64,000 nt of DNA from assembly GCA_029215795.1 (NCBI GenBank), contig JARDYH010000001.1, positions 183,279,654-183,343,653 of the forward strand, given 5' to 3'. This DNA comes from Anniella stebbinsi. Its lineage: Eukaryota > Chordata > Lepidosauria > Squamata > Anniellidae. The translations under genes were made by a program, and so were the position numbers. Below the pieces are notes generated by a model. It was given only the letters and a program-made list of their open reading frames with translations. It did not search any database and had not been told where the DNA came from. Shown here piece by piece: positions 1-10,879 of the stretch. Every line of letters starts with the position of its first letter. Positions within the stretch are counted from its first letter, which is position 1.

Positions 1-97
1 AAATGCCAAGTTCTACACCTAGGTAAAAGAAACCAAATGCATAGTTACAAGATGGCTTTCCTGCTTCAATCCAGAGGGACAGGCGGGTAAGAAATAA

Positions 98-139
<42 letters not shown>
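1..139 (+). repeat. CR1 fragment, possible L2-like tail and (TTA)n microsatellite
   Basis: Bases 1-56 repeat almost exactly the CR1 segment at 705-760 (AAATGCCAAGTTCTACACCT). Bases 99-139 are a TTA microsatellite of the kind that follows L2 3' ends. Confidence 0.6.
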
Positions 140-140
<1 letters not shown>

Positions 141-447
141 TTGTCTTTCTTACTCATCCAAGCAGCTTGTTCATGTCCTCGGTACTCACCAACTGATCCA
201 GTGTAATCCTACTCGCAGAGTTGCTAGACACTTCATTGTCAGCTTCTCTTATAACGATGGCATCTAAATTGGCTCTTATCCAAGATATTTTATCCATGAA
301 ATGACCCATGGAATGACTAGTGCTCTGATCCGCTGCCTTCTGAGCTGGCTCAGGAGTCAGGGGGATGCAGTGCCAGGCAGTCACATCACTTGATGGCTTC
401 CCTCATCTCATGAGACTTCCAGGAAAGGTGGGGAAGCTGCCACTCGC
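140..447. other. Unassigned intron sequence with a short minus-strand open frame
   Basis: A 76-codon minus-strand frame (154-384) ends in a normal stop. I do not recognise its product; it could be the end of a decayed transposon gene. Nothing else is visible here. Confidence 0.3.
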
Positions 448-2032
448 TTGCTGGCTTCCCCACCTCTCCAAGACCCCCTCTTTTCACACTGGAGGGAGGT
501 AATGAGTGGGGTACCGCAGGGCTCAGTCCTGGGCCCAGTGCTGTTCAACATTTTTATTAATGATTTTGATGAGGAGGTGCAGGGAATGTTTATCAGATTT
601 GCAGATGACACAAAATTGGGTGGGATAGACAGAAAGAAACTTCAAAGTGATCATGATAGATTGGAGCGCTGGGCTGAGAACAACAGAATGAAATGTGATA
701 GACATAAATGCCAAGTTCTACACCTAGGAAAAAGAAACCAAATGCACAGTTACAAGATGGGAGATACTTCGCTCAGCAATACTACAAGCGAGAAAGTTCT
801 TAGAATTGTTGTAGATCACAAGCTGAATACGAGCCAACAGTGTGGGCTGCATTAATAGAAGTATAACTTCCAAATCATGTGAGGTACTGGTTCCCCTCTA
901 TTTGGCAGTGGTTAGGCAGCATCTTGAGTATTGTGACCTCCATCACACCTAATCCCCCCACCTGGTTTGCCTCCGCGGTTTTTTTTTTTTTTACCCAAGG
1001 CAAAAGCACGTCAACCTTATGATCCCTTTCACCTGAATAGCTGCTCTTTCGCTCATATGTTCCTTGGCTCGACCCCTCCCCTTCTCTTTCTCCCTCCAGT
1101 CAGGTCCTGGCAGATGGGTACTTCAACTAGACCGCCTTTCTCCAGGGCAAAAATGGAAGGACCCTTTAGTCTAGCTCTTTGGGGGCATTGAGGGAGTACA
1201 ATCCTGTCTCTGCAGAGATTCAGGCATTGTATGATTTTAAAAAAAACGTTTTGAGCCTGGGATGCAAGGTTTGGGTTTTATATTGAGGCTTGGAGCCAGT
1301 TGCTGGGAGAGATTGCTTTTCCCTGCCAGGACCTGATACAATCCATACAAGCTCCTGTTCCTTTAAAACTACACAGAGGCTTAGGGCACATTTAATGCGT
1401 TTAGGGAAAATAATCCAGACTTTTAGCATTCTAGGAAAGGCTGGGGAAAAGGTGGGGTGTCAGCAGGACAGGCACAGTGTCATGTGAGTACCATGCTGCA
1501 AATCCGCACACCAGGCATGGGGAGAGTGCACTAAATCGCTGGTGTGAGGGAGCTCTGTGTCCAGTTCTGGGCCCCACACTTCCAGAAGGATGCAGAGAAG
1601 CTGGAGCATGTTCAGAGGAGGGCAATGAGGATGATTAGGGGTCTGGAAACAAAGCCCTATGAGGAGAGACTGAAAGAACTGGGCATGTTTAGCCTGGAGA
1701 AGAGAAGATTGAGGGGAGACATGATAGCACTCTTCAAATACTTGAAAGGTTGTCACATGGAAGAGGGCCAGGATCTCTTCTTGATCAACCCAGAATGCAG
1801 GACATGGAATCATGGGCTCAAGTTACAGGAAGCCAGATTCTGGCTGGACGTCAAGAAAAACCTCCTGACTGTTAGAGTAGTTCTGCAATGGACCCAATGA
1901 CCTAAGGAGGTCGGGCCACACTAGATGCATTCAAGAGGCAGTTGGACAGCCATGAATCAGCTATGCTGTTCATTCCTGCATTGAGCAACAGGGGGTTGGA
2001 CTCTACTCTTCTATAATGCTATGATTTCATAA
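448..2032 (+). mobile_element. CR1 LINE, 3' half, interrupted by a MITE
   Basis: The reverse transcriptase region is clear: GVPQGSVLGPVLFNIFIND, then FADDTKLGG with the catalytic Asp pair intact. The C-terminal part resumes at 1555 ([20 protein letters not shown]) and runs to the typical CR1 terminal TTCTATAATGCTATGATTTC near 2025. A MITE occupies 936-1554. Relative to the fuller copy at 23618, this copy has a deletion after CAACAGTGTG. The same deletion and the same MITE occur in the copy at 6655-8000, so the two are duplicates. Confidence 0.9.
936..1554 (+). mobile_element. Non-autonomous DNA transposon (MITE family 1), copy 1
   Basis: About 619 bp with imperfect terminal inverted repeats: left ACCTCCATCACACC, right GGTGTGAGGGAGCT. 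It splits a CR1 exactly where TTGAGTA should join CTGTCCAGTTCTGG; flanks TTGTG and CTGTG look like a short degenerate target duplication. There is no transposase-like frame. Related copies: 6961-7559 and 50123-50872. Confidence 0.75.
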
Positions 2033-2436
2033 TGGAAACTAGGCTTTGGGCCACTTTGTCTCCAGATCTGAATCCTGAGTCAAAGTGAATCTGAAGTGCT
2101 TTCGAGCAATCTTTGTCATCTCCTTGCACGTAGGATTTACCGTTCCCAGAAATGGAACTTTAAGGCTGCCATTGTGCAGAAGATATATCTATGATGAGAT
2201 GGAGCCATCTTTGGTAAAAATGGCAACTCCCATGGACAAACGGCTGATTGCTAGGAATGAGAAGATGGGTCTGGAAATTCCTGGATGCAAGGATGTTTGG
2301 GAGGGGGGCAGCAGGTCACAGGGCTGGATTGGGGGATTTGGGGTGAGCGCAGGAAGGGGGCCAGGGAGGCACCAAAGCACAGTGCTCCCAGCGGTGTGAA
2401 GAGGGGGCCCAGGATGCTGGGTGGGGCACCTGGTAG
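2033..2436. other. Unassigned intron sequence
   Basis: No gene, repeat or splice signal recognised. The open frames here are short and lack family motifs. Confidence 0.4.
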
Positions 2437-2915
2437 AGCAACTGCACTGGTTATCTATTAGCTACCAAGCCAAGTTCAAAGTCTTGTTGTTGGCATATAA
2501 AGCCCTGAACAGCCCGGAACCAGGTTACTTGATGGATTGCCTTTCTTGATATAGACCTGTGTTGTTTGCTCAGATCATCAGCTGCCTTGGTGATTGTACT
2601 GCAACCTGCATTTTGTCATTTGGCAACAACCTGGAAGCAGCTTTCCCTGTGGTGGCATTGAATGCCTTCCCCTTTGGTACTTGGGAGGTGCCAATCATGG
2701 CATGTTTTAGGAACATATGGAGAACCATCTCTTTAACCAAGCCTTCCCTGAATGGTTGTGCTGCCCAGTTAGTTTTGTGTTTTGAGTTTTGATTTTAAAC
2801 ATTTTAACTGTTGATTTATTATAACATTTATTATGATGTATTTTAATTTTTGGTTTTGTAAACTGCTTAGAGATATTTTTAGATATAGTAATCAGTATGT
2901 AAGCTGAATAACCAC
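2437..2915 (+). mobile_element. L2 LINE, 3' end fragment
   Basis: It begins with the degraded L2 C-terminal block (LHWLSISYQAKFKVLLLAYKA-like; TTGGCATATAAAGCCCTGAA at 2490) and ends with the AT-rich L2 tail giving TATAGTAATCAGTATGTAAG. Confidence 0.65.
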
Positions 2916-3612
2916 AACATAGCTATATCCATTATTCTTGTTATATGTGTTTTCTATGTTTTAGTGTTTGCACTATGTTTATGATTTAAGTTTTCCACTA
3001 CTTGAAAAAATAAACAAATTAATTAGAGAAATATAGAATTGAGAGTATGCAATAATGGCTTGCTCAAAATCACCCATCACCAACTGAGTGGAGACTTGAC
3101 TCCAAAGACGCCAAACCCATCTCTGAAGCTAGTGAACCTGGCCAAATATTCTTCTGATTTACATATTTGTATTAGGATTTGAGCATATTCTGCAAACTTC
3201 TACCAGCTATTTAAAGGGAGGGAACAAAAAACTTAGCTGTTTTGAAGGATTAAAAACCACTTAGGGTATTAGGAGGACTTCCATGATCAGATCTAAACAC
3301 ATAATCTAGAAGTGCTGCCATAATGGACTTTCTGAGATGTTTCCTGGAGAGTGGGAAAATGGAGTGGTTTGGGAGCAATTATTAAAGTAATAACCAGTAG
3401 GAGAAGATATGGTGGGAGATTGCAATCCGGCTGTTGCAGAGAAAAACAGAACAGGCTGGTGTTTGGCTTCCTCTCCTTTCAGGTTGTTATCTACTTAAAG
3501 GAGCAATGCCTAAAGGTCCTGTTCTTTAGCACCAGGTCAGTTGTTGGGAAAATATCACTCATCCAGTATTTAATTCTGGATGAGGATGCTGACTGGCATG
3601 TAACACAGAGAC
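2916..3612. other. Unassigned intron sequence
   Basis: Nothing recognised. I looked here for the missing cytoplasmic-tail exons of VSTM4 and found no matching frame between splice sites. Confidence 0.4.
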
Positions 3613-3795
3613 CTAGAAGCATAGAATAGTTGAGTTGGGAGGGGCCTATAAGGCCATCAAGTCCAAGCCCCTGCTCAATGTAGGAATCCACCTTAAAGCA
3701 TACCTGACAAGTAACTGCCCACCTACATCTGCACCTAGGTAAGTGGTTCCATTGTTGTACTGCTCTAACAGTTAGGACGTTTTGGCTGGCTTAGG
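3613..3795 (-). mobile_element. CR1 LINE, 3' terminal fragment
   Basis: It contains the CR1 3' end in reverse orientation: AGCATAGAATAGTTGAGTTG, AAGGCCATCAAGTCC, CACCTTAAAGCATACCTGAC. Confidence 0.8.
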
Positions 3796-3829
3796 GAAGG
3801 GGGGTGTCTCGCCCAACTCTGCCCACCAG

Positions 3830-5645
3830 GTTATTCCATGATACAGCAGAAAGAGCAAGGAGGTGGGGTGGCAGCAGCCTATAGGAATTCTGTCTTGCTA
3901 ACTAGATGCTCAATCCAACTGTCGACTAATTTTGAGCGCATGCTGCTGCTGCTGCAATTGGATGGCTGGGAAAGTGAAAGGATTCTGTTGGTGTACTGTC
4001 CACCCCAGTGCTCAAGGCTCTCTTCCTGAGGTAGCCGGATGATCTTGGGACTGAGACTGGCTCATCCCAGGCTGCTTGTTCTGGGGGAGTTAAGTGTTCA
4101 AGCTGAGATGGCTCAGTTGAATCAAAATTTCATATCCGCCATGGCAACCATAGACCTGTCTTAATTAGTATCTGGCCTTACATATGCAGTAGGCCACCCT
4201 CTTGATCTGGTATTCTGCTCTGCTGGAATTGGTACTCTTACAGTAACAGAGTTACATGTGACTATGTTGTCATGGATAGATCACTATTTGGTTAGTTTTG
4301 GATTGGCTGCTGATATGGACCTCCAATTTTGCCTGGGATATGGGACTGAAACTGCTTTGGTTGCCTTGGTGAATGACCTACACCATGATGTGGAAGGGGA
4401 ACATTCTCTATTAATTCTCTTGGTTCTCTCGGTGGCTTTCGTTACTGTTGACCATGTATCCTTCAGGACCGTCTGGCAAGGCTGGACCTTAGAGGTGCTG
4501 TTTTGCTGGGTTTTCGGTCCTTTCTGTCAGGCTGTGTCCAGAAGGTGGTGCTGGAGGATCACTGTTTAACTCCATGGCCATTGGTTCTATCTTGCCCCCT
4601 TCCCCTATGTTGTTTAATATTCACATGAAACAGAGTTTTGGAGTAAGGTGCCAGCAATATACTGATGACACCCAGCTCTATTGCTCTTTGTCACCTAACA
4701 ACAAGGAAGCAGTTGAAACCTTTGAATGTTGCCTATGTTTGATAATGGGCTAGATAGGGGGAACAAGCTGAAATAAAATCCAGAGAATATGGAAGGATGA
4801 ACAAACTAAGATTAAATCCAGAGAAGATTGTTGATCAGTAGAAAGTCTGACGAAGATTGGGATTCAACCTGTTCTGGAAGAGGATGTGCTCCCCTGAATG
4901 ATTAAGTCTGTAGCTTCAGAGTGCTCCTTGATCCTTCACTGTCCCTGGATCTTCAAGCGATGGTGGTGGGAAGGACTGTGTTTGCACAATTACGATTGCT
5001 GGGACCCTTCCTGAATTGGTCTGACTTGGATTACATTGTACTTAGACTATTGCAATGTGCTCTATGTGGAGCTAACTTTGAAGATTGCCCTGACGCTTCA
5101 GTTGCATCAAAATGCAGCAGTTAGGTTGCAAATTGGTACCCAGTATCAGGACTATATTATTCCTGTCCTGAAAGGCCTATACTTGTTGCCAATTGTTTTC
5201 CAGGGGCAATCAAGGTGTTGGTTAACTTTTCATCCTTAAAGCCCTAATCAGCGTAGTATTGGTTATCTAATGGACTGTTAGTCTCACTATGAACCTGCTC
5301 AAGTATTAAGATTTGCAAAAGAGCTCCTTTGGAGGATTCCATTATGTGTAGAGGCCCACTTGTTGGGCACGAGTGACAGGGCTTTCTCCAATGTTGCCCC
5401 TGAACTTTGGAATGTGCTCCCTCAAGAACTACAATTGACCTCCACTCTATTGGCCTTTAGAAACATTGTAAAGACACATCATCTCAATTTAGCCTTTCAA
5501 AATGTGTAGTTTTAATGTTTTAATTATTTTAATGGTCTTGTTTTTATTGTTTAAAAGTTTTATTGTTTTAAATTGTTGCACTCTGCCTTGATCACTTTTT
5601 AGCAGATAAGACCGCATATAAATGCAAATAAATAAATAAATAAAA
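3830..5645 (+). mobile_element. L2 LINE, most of ORF2 to the 3' tail (degraded)
   Basis: Endonuclease remnant QGGGVAAAYRNSV at 3845, RT block GYGTETALVALVNDLHHDVE (compare GTETAL in other L2), then the degenerate active site YTDDTQLY near 4660 where YADD is expected. C-terminal HITPVLKGLYLLP-like blocks follow, and it ends in (AAATA)n at 5620-5645. Several frameshifts and stops show it is dead. Confidence 0.8.
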
Positions 5646-6081
5646 CTGGATTGCACAACCTGTTGGAATTCCCATAATATATCATGCTCATGAGGAATGT
5701 TTGTGAAATGTATTTACCCAAACTTCAAAATAGTTTGCTAGCACTCCATATCTCTCCACCATCACCACTGGAATCTGAAGTAGGGATCTCTTTCCCTATC
5801 AGTCTCCCTTCTGTATGCCCAAGTGAGCATCCATCCATCCAGGTACCTCCAACAGCCTTGTACTCCTCCTTTCTCCCTCTTTCTGGGATAGTCACTCAAC
5901 TGCAAGCATTCCTCCCTTGTGGTGTTCTTTCATTACTGAAATGCAGTTACATTTTTAAAGAACATGGAAAACATCGATACAATATCCCCTTCAGTAGTAC
6001 TGTCAATCATGCATTCTCATGGTTTGAATTTGGCCCTACAAAAGCACCATTTATTGGTCTCAATGTTTTTTCATCACTCAC
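5646..6081. other. Intron 4 sequence next to the exon 4 donor
   Basis: No repeat recognised. The only functional signal is the donor GTGAGT on the minus strand at 6081. Confidence 0.5.
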
Positions 6082-6189
6082 CATGGGATTGTTTCTTGTT
6101 GATCAAGGTTTGGCAGAAGATGATAAGAGTGAACAGCAAAACACTGACAATGCCCACAGAGCACACAAATACAGCATAGACATACAGAT
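6082..6189 (-). CDS. VSTM4: VSTM4 exon 4: transmembrane segment
   Basis: This 108-nt exon is phase 1 at both ends, with a TTTGCCTTCCAG acceptor (6190-6191) and a GTGAGT donor (6081 downward). It encodes D-LYVYAVFVCSVGIVSVLLFTLIIFCQTLINKKQSH: about 24 hydrophobic residues (roughly 175-198) followed by a Lys-Lys stop-transfer cluster. The family has the same DLYVYAV opening and a similar basic end. It makes the protein a type I membrane protein; the exon ends one base into the next codon. The following cytoplasmic-tail exons were searched for below 6081 and not found, so the gene probably continues past the left edge. The exon sits between two inverted CR1+MITE copies (about 477-1877 and 6655-8000). 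A 175-codon open frame on the plus strand at 5684-6211 is only antisense to this exon. Confidence 0.92.
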
Positions 6190-6304
6190 CTGGAAGGCAA
6201 AGGGAAAATGAGAATCAGTCATTTGCCATGAAATGGTCCAAGAAAAAGATCATGGGCAGAGGGCCCTTGGTCAAAAACATCAGCAAGAAAAGTGTGCAGA
6301 TAAA

Positions 6305-6396
6305 AATGTGTGATTACTAGAGGCCAGCATGGATTTGTCAAGAACAAATCCTGCCAGACTAATCTGGTCTCATTATTTGATTGGGTAACCGGCTAA
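6305..6396 (+). mobile_element. CR1 LINE fragment
   Basis: TTACTAGAGGCCAGCATGGA and TTTGTCAAGAACAAATCCTG match the CR1 ORF2 segment at 19122-19200. The remaining 6397-6654 is unassigned. Confidence 0.75.
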
Positions 6397-6960
6397 AAGT
6401 TTCACATTGGATCTTCTTGTTGGTCTCAGTCTTTGTATCTGGTCTTCAATCCAGTCCTTACTTTGATTTTCAGTCTTCATTTGCTAACTGACTCTTGGGC
6501 CTGGGGACTTTTAGATTCCATCCTATAGGAAGACCCTTACTTTGGTAAAGTATAGGCTAGGCTAGGCAGGACTTTATTGTTTTTGCCTGCACCATTGCTT
6601 CAAAAGGTTTTTCAGTTGTGTAAAGGTTTTCTTTGATTGCTTTGGGTCAGTAAGTTTTTCTTGACGTCCAGCCGGAATCTGGCTTCCTGTAACTTGAGCC
6701 CATTATTCCATGTCCTGCATTCTGGGTTGATCAAGAAGAGATCCTGGCCCTCCTCTGTGTGACAACCTTTCAAGTATTTGAAGAGTGCTATCATGTCTCC
6801 CCTCAATCTTCTCTTCACCAGGCTAAACATGCCCAGTTCTTTCAGTCTCTCATCATAGGGCTCTGTTTCCAGACCCCTAATCATCCTCGTTGCTCTCCTC
6901 TGCACATGCTCCAGCTTCTCTGCATCCTTCTGGAAGTGTGGGGTCCAGAACTGGACACAG

Positions 6961-7559
6961 AGCTCCATCACACCAGTGATTTAGTGCACTCTCCCCATGC
7001 CTGGTGTGCGGATTTGCAGCATGGTACTCACATGAGGCTGTGCCTGTCCTGCTGACACCCCACCTAATGCTAAAAGTCTGGATTATTTTCCCTAAACGCA
7101 TTCAATGCACCTTTAATTCTCTGGGTAGTTTTAAAGGAACAGGAGCTTGTATGGATTGTATCAGGTCCTGGCAGGGAAAAGCAATCTCTCCCAGCAACTG
7201 GCTCCAAGCCTCAATATAAAACCCAAACCTTGCATCCCAGGCTCAAAACGTTTTTTTTAAAATCATACAATGCCTGAATCTCTGCAGAGACAGGATTGTA
7301 CTCCCTCAATGCCCCCAAAGAGCTAGACTAAAGGGTCCTTCCATTTTTGCCCTGGAGAAAGGCGGTCTAGTTGAAGTACCCATCTGCCAGGACCTGACTG
7401 GAGGGAGAAAGAGAAGGGGAGGGGTCGAGCCAAGGAACGTATGAGCGAAAGAGCAGCTATTCAGGTGAAAGGGATCATAAGCTTGACGTGCTTTTGCCTT
7501 GGGTAAAAAAAAAAAACCGCGGAGGCAAACCATGTGGGGGGATTAGGTGTGATGGAGGT
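6961..7559 (-). mobile_element. MITE family 1, copy 2 (inverted)
   Basis: Ends AGCTCCATCACACC and GGTGTGATGGAGGT form the terminal inverted repeats. The sequence is the reverse complement of 936-1554 and lies at the identical CR1 position, so copies 1 and 2 descend from a single insertion followed by duplication of the CR1+MITE block. Confidence 0.8.
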
Positions 7560-8175
7560 CACAATACTCAAGATGCTGCCTAACCACTGCCAAATAGAGG
7601 GGAACCAGTACCTCACATGATTTGGAAGTTATACTTCTATTAATGCAGCCCACACTGTTGGCTCGTATTCAGCTTGTGATCTACAACAATTCTAAGAACT
7701 TTCTCGCTTGTAGTATTGCTGAGCGAAGTATCTCCCATCTTGTGACTGTGCATTCGGTTTCTTTTTCCGAGGTGTAGAACTTGGCATTTATGTCTATCAC
7801 ATTTCACTCTGTTGTTCTCCAATCTATCACAATCACTTTGAACTTTGTTTCTGTCTTCCAAGACATTTGCTATCCCACCCAATTTTGTGTCATCTGCAAA
7901 TTTGATAAGCATTCCCTGCACCTCCTCATCTAAATCATTAAGAAAAATGTTGAAAAACACTCAGCCCAGGACTGAGCCCTGCGGTACCCCACTTGTTACC
8001 TCCCCCCATTTTTAGAAGGTGCTATTGATAATCACTCTTTGAGTCTGATTCTGTAGAGAACTGTGGATCCACCTAATAGTTGTTTCATCTAGCCCACTTT
8101 TAGTCAGTTTGCTGATCAGAATGTCATGGGGTATTTTGCCAAAAGCTTTGCTGAAGTCAAGATATATTCTGTCAA

Positions 8176-9159
8176 TACGCTGATGACACCCACATATATT
8201 TCTCTATGCCTTCGACAACATCGTCAGCTAAGGACAGTGTGTCTCCTCTGAATGAATGCTTGGAGGCGGTAATGGGCTGGATGAGGAAAAACAAACTGAA
8301 GCTGAATCCAGACAAGACGGAGGTGCTCGCTGTCAAAGGCCCCAACCTGGGTTTGGAGGTGTGTCAACCAGTTCTGGATGGGGTTACACCCCCCCTGAAA
8401 GATTGTGTTCGCAGCTTGGGGGTACTCCTGGATCCGTCGCTCCAGATGACAGCTCAGATTGATGCGACGGCCAGGAGTGCCTACTATCAGCTTCGGCTGA
8501 TACGCCAGCTGCGCCCCTTCCTAGAGTTGGAAGACCTAAAGACGGTAGTACATGCATTGGTAACTTCGAGGCTCAACTTCTGCAATGCACTGTACATAGG
8601 GCTACCTCTTGTGCTTAGTCCGGAAACTTCAACTTGTTCAAAATATGGCAGCCAGGTTGGTCACCGGTACACCTAGGGGTGACCACATTACACCAGTTTT
8701 AAAATCACTTCATTGGCTGCCAGTCAATTTCCGAGCGAAGTATAAAGTGTTGGTTATTACCTTTAAAGCCCTACATGGTTTGGGCCCAGGCTACCTGCGG
8801 GATCGCCTTCTCCCGTATAATCCACCCCGCACACTTAGGTCCTCTGGGAAGAACTTACTCAAACCAGCCAGAACTAGGCTGGCGAGTGTTACCCAGAGGA
8901 CCTTCTCTTCCATCGCTCCCAGACTATGGAATGGTCTGCCGGAGGAGATTAGACAAATTAGCAGTCTTTGTGAATTTAAGAGAGTCATGAAGACTGCTCT
9001 CTTCCGGCAGGCCTATCCGGATGAATTTTAAGATATTTTAATGATGTATTTTCTCTTGTATTTAAAATTTTTAACTGTTGTGATTCTTGTACTTTACATT
9101 GTGTTCCCCGCCTCGATCCGAAGGGAGAGGTGGCTTATAAATATTATTATTATTATTAC
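8176..9159 (+). mobile_element. L2 LINE, RT second half to the 3' tail, inserted in CR1
   Basis: It starts at the RT active site (QYADDTHIYF) and continues CLEAVMGWMRKNKLKLNPDK, LGVLLDPSL, YYQLRLIRQLRPF, HWLPVNFRAKYKVLVITFKA, WNGLPEEIRQ, and ends in GTGGCTTATAAATATTATTATT. One frameshift lies near 8610. It interrupts CR1 between ATATATTCTGTC and AGCATTCCC. It is among the best preserved L2 copies here. Confidence 0.88.
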
Positions 9160-10879
9160 AGCATTCCCACAGTCCACAAGGGAGGTTACCCAATCAAAGA
9201 ATTAGATCAGATCAGATTAGTCCAGCAGGATTTGTTCTTGACAAATCCATGTTGGCCTCTAGTAATCACTACATTGTTTTCAAGGTGCTTACAGATTGAC
9301 TTCTTTATCAACTGCTCCAAAAATTTCCCAGGGATGGATGTCAGACTGACTGGTCTGTAGTTCCCAGGTTCCTCCTTTGTGCCTTTTTGGAGATTGGGAC
9401 AACATTAGCCCTCCTCCAGTCATCTGTCACTTCACCCGTCTTCCATGATTTCATGAAGGTAATAGACAGTGGTTCTAAGAGTTCTCCTGCCAACTCCGTT
9501 ATTACTTTAGGATGCAATTTGTCGGGGCCTGCAGATTTGAACTTGTTCAAATAAAGTAGGCGTTCCTTGCCCATTTGTTTATCAATCTCAAACTGCTATC
9601 CTGCCCCTTCAGCTTGTACTTCACTTTTTCCAGGGGGTGTGTGTGTCATAGACCCTCTTTTGGGAGAAGACTGAGTCAAAGTAGGAATTGAGCACTTCGG
9701 CCTTTTCTTTGTCATCTGTTACCAATTTGCCATCCTCATGAAACAGTTGAACTACCATTTCTTTCCTCTGTCTTTTACTATTCACGTATCTGAAGGAAGC
9801 CTTTTTATTGCTTTTAGCATCCCTCACAAACCTCAGCTCCTTCTCGGCTTTAGCCTTCCTGATACCATTCCGGCACTTCTGTGCTACTTGTTTGTACTCT
9901 TCTTTTGTAGCCTGGCCTTCCTTCCACTTCCTATATGTTTCCTTTTTTATTTTCATGTCACCTCTAAGCATTTTGTGGAGCCACATTTGTTTCTTCTGTT
10001 GTCTTCTCTCTTTTTTTCCTTGTTGAAATTGTTTGTAATTGGGCCTTTAAAATTTCCGTTTTTAAAAACTCCTACCCATCTTGGACTACTTTTTGCATTT
10101 GGCTCACTTGCCATGGGACCTTACTTATAGTTTTGAGTTTATTAAAATTAGCTTTCCTGAAATCCAGAGTACGTGTTTGGCTACACTCAGCTTTTGCTTC
10201 CTTTAAAATCAAGAACTCAAGTATGACATGATCACTTTCCCCCAGAGTTCCCCTAACTGCCACTTTATCCACTAAGTCATCCCTATTGGTCAGTATCAAG
10301 TCAAGGATAGCCGTTCCTCTAGTTCCTTCCTCTACTTTCTGTAGGAGAAAGTTATCAGCCACACATGTCAGGAATTTCTTGGAGGGGCCACTTTTGGCAG
10401 AATTTGTCTCCCAACAGATATCAGGGTAACTGAAGTCCCCCATTACTACTACATTGGATTTCTTTAAAACACTGGCAACTTGCTTTTCAAAAATTTCATC
10501 CTCATCTTCTCCTTGATTGGGTGGTTGGTAGTATCATGCTCCTTTTATTCCTTGCTCCATTAATTTTAATCCATATACTTTCGATGGGGCTCCTAGGCTC
10601 ATCCACTTGTATTTCTGTTCATTTATGAATATTATTTTTAACATATAGTGCGAATCTGCCTCCCATTCTATTTCTTCTGTTCTTTTTGAACAAATTATAA
10701 TTTTCAGTTGCTATATTCCAGTCATGGGAGTCATCCCACCAAGTTTCAGTTATGCCTATCAAATCGTATTTGCCTTCATGTATTAAGAGTTCAAGTTCAA
10801 TACATTAGTTTCCCATACTCTGGGCATTAGTATATAGACACTGAGGCCCATGTTCTTTGTAGTCTGGCTTCAAGGAGCA

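Larger units (their letters stand above)
6655..10870 (-). mobile_element. CR1 LINE, ORF2 endonuclease to near the 3' end, broken by two insertions
   Basis: Read on the minus strand from 10870: endonuclease C-terminal part ([26 protein letters not shown] at 10072-10443), linker (9621-9986), RT start (FKSAGPDKLHPKVITELAGE, about 9450-9540), an L2 insertion at 8176-9159, RT block with FADDTKLGG (7640-7960), a MITE at 6961-7559, then the C-terminal part to 6655. Net CR1 is about 2.6 kb. The 5' end and the last part of the 3' end are missing. Many frameshifts. Confidence 0.9.

Noticed and set aside
1..6081. VSTM4 cytoplasmic-tail exons
   Set aside because: No segment between plausible AG and GT sites on the minus strand encodes the expected basic, Pro-rich tail; the region is mostly CR1 and L2.
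5684..6211. 175-codon plus-strand open frame
   Set aside because: It is antisense to exon 4 of VSTM4 and has no family motif; the minus strand explains the sequence with splice sites and a transmembrane helix.
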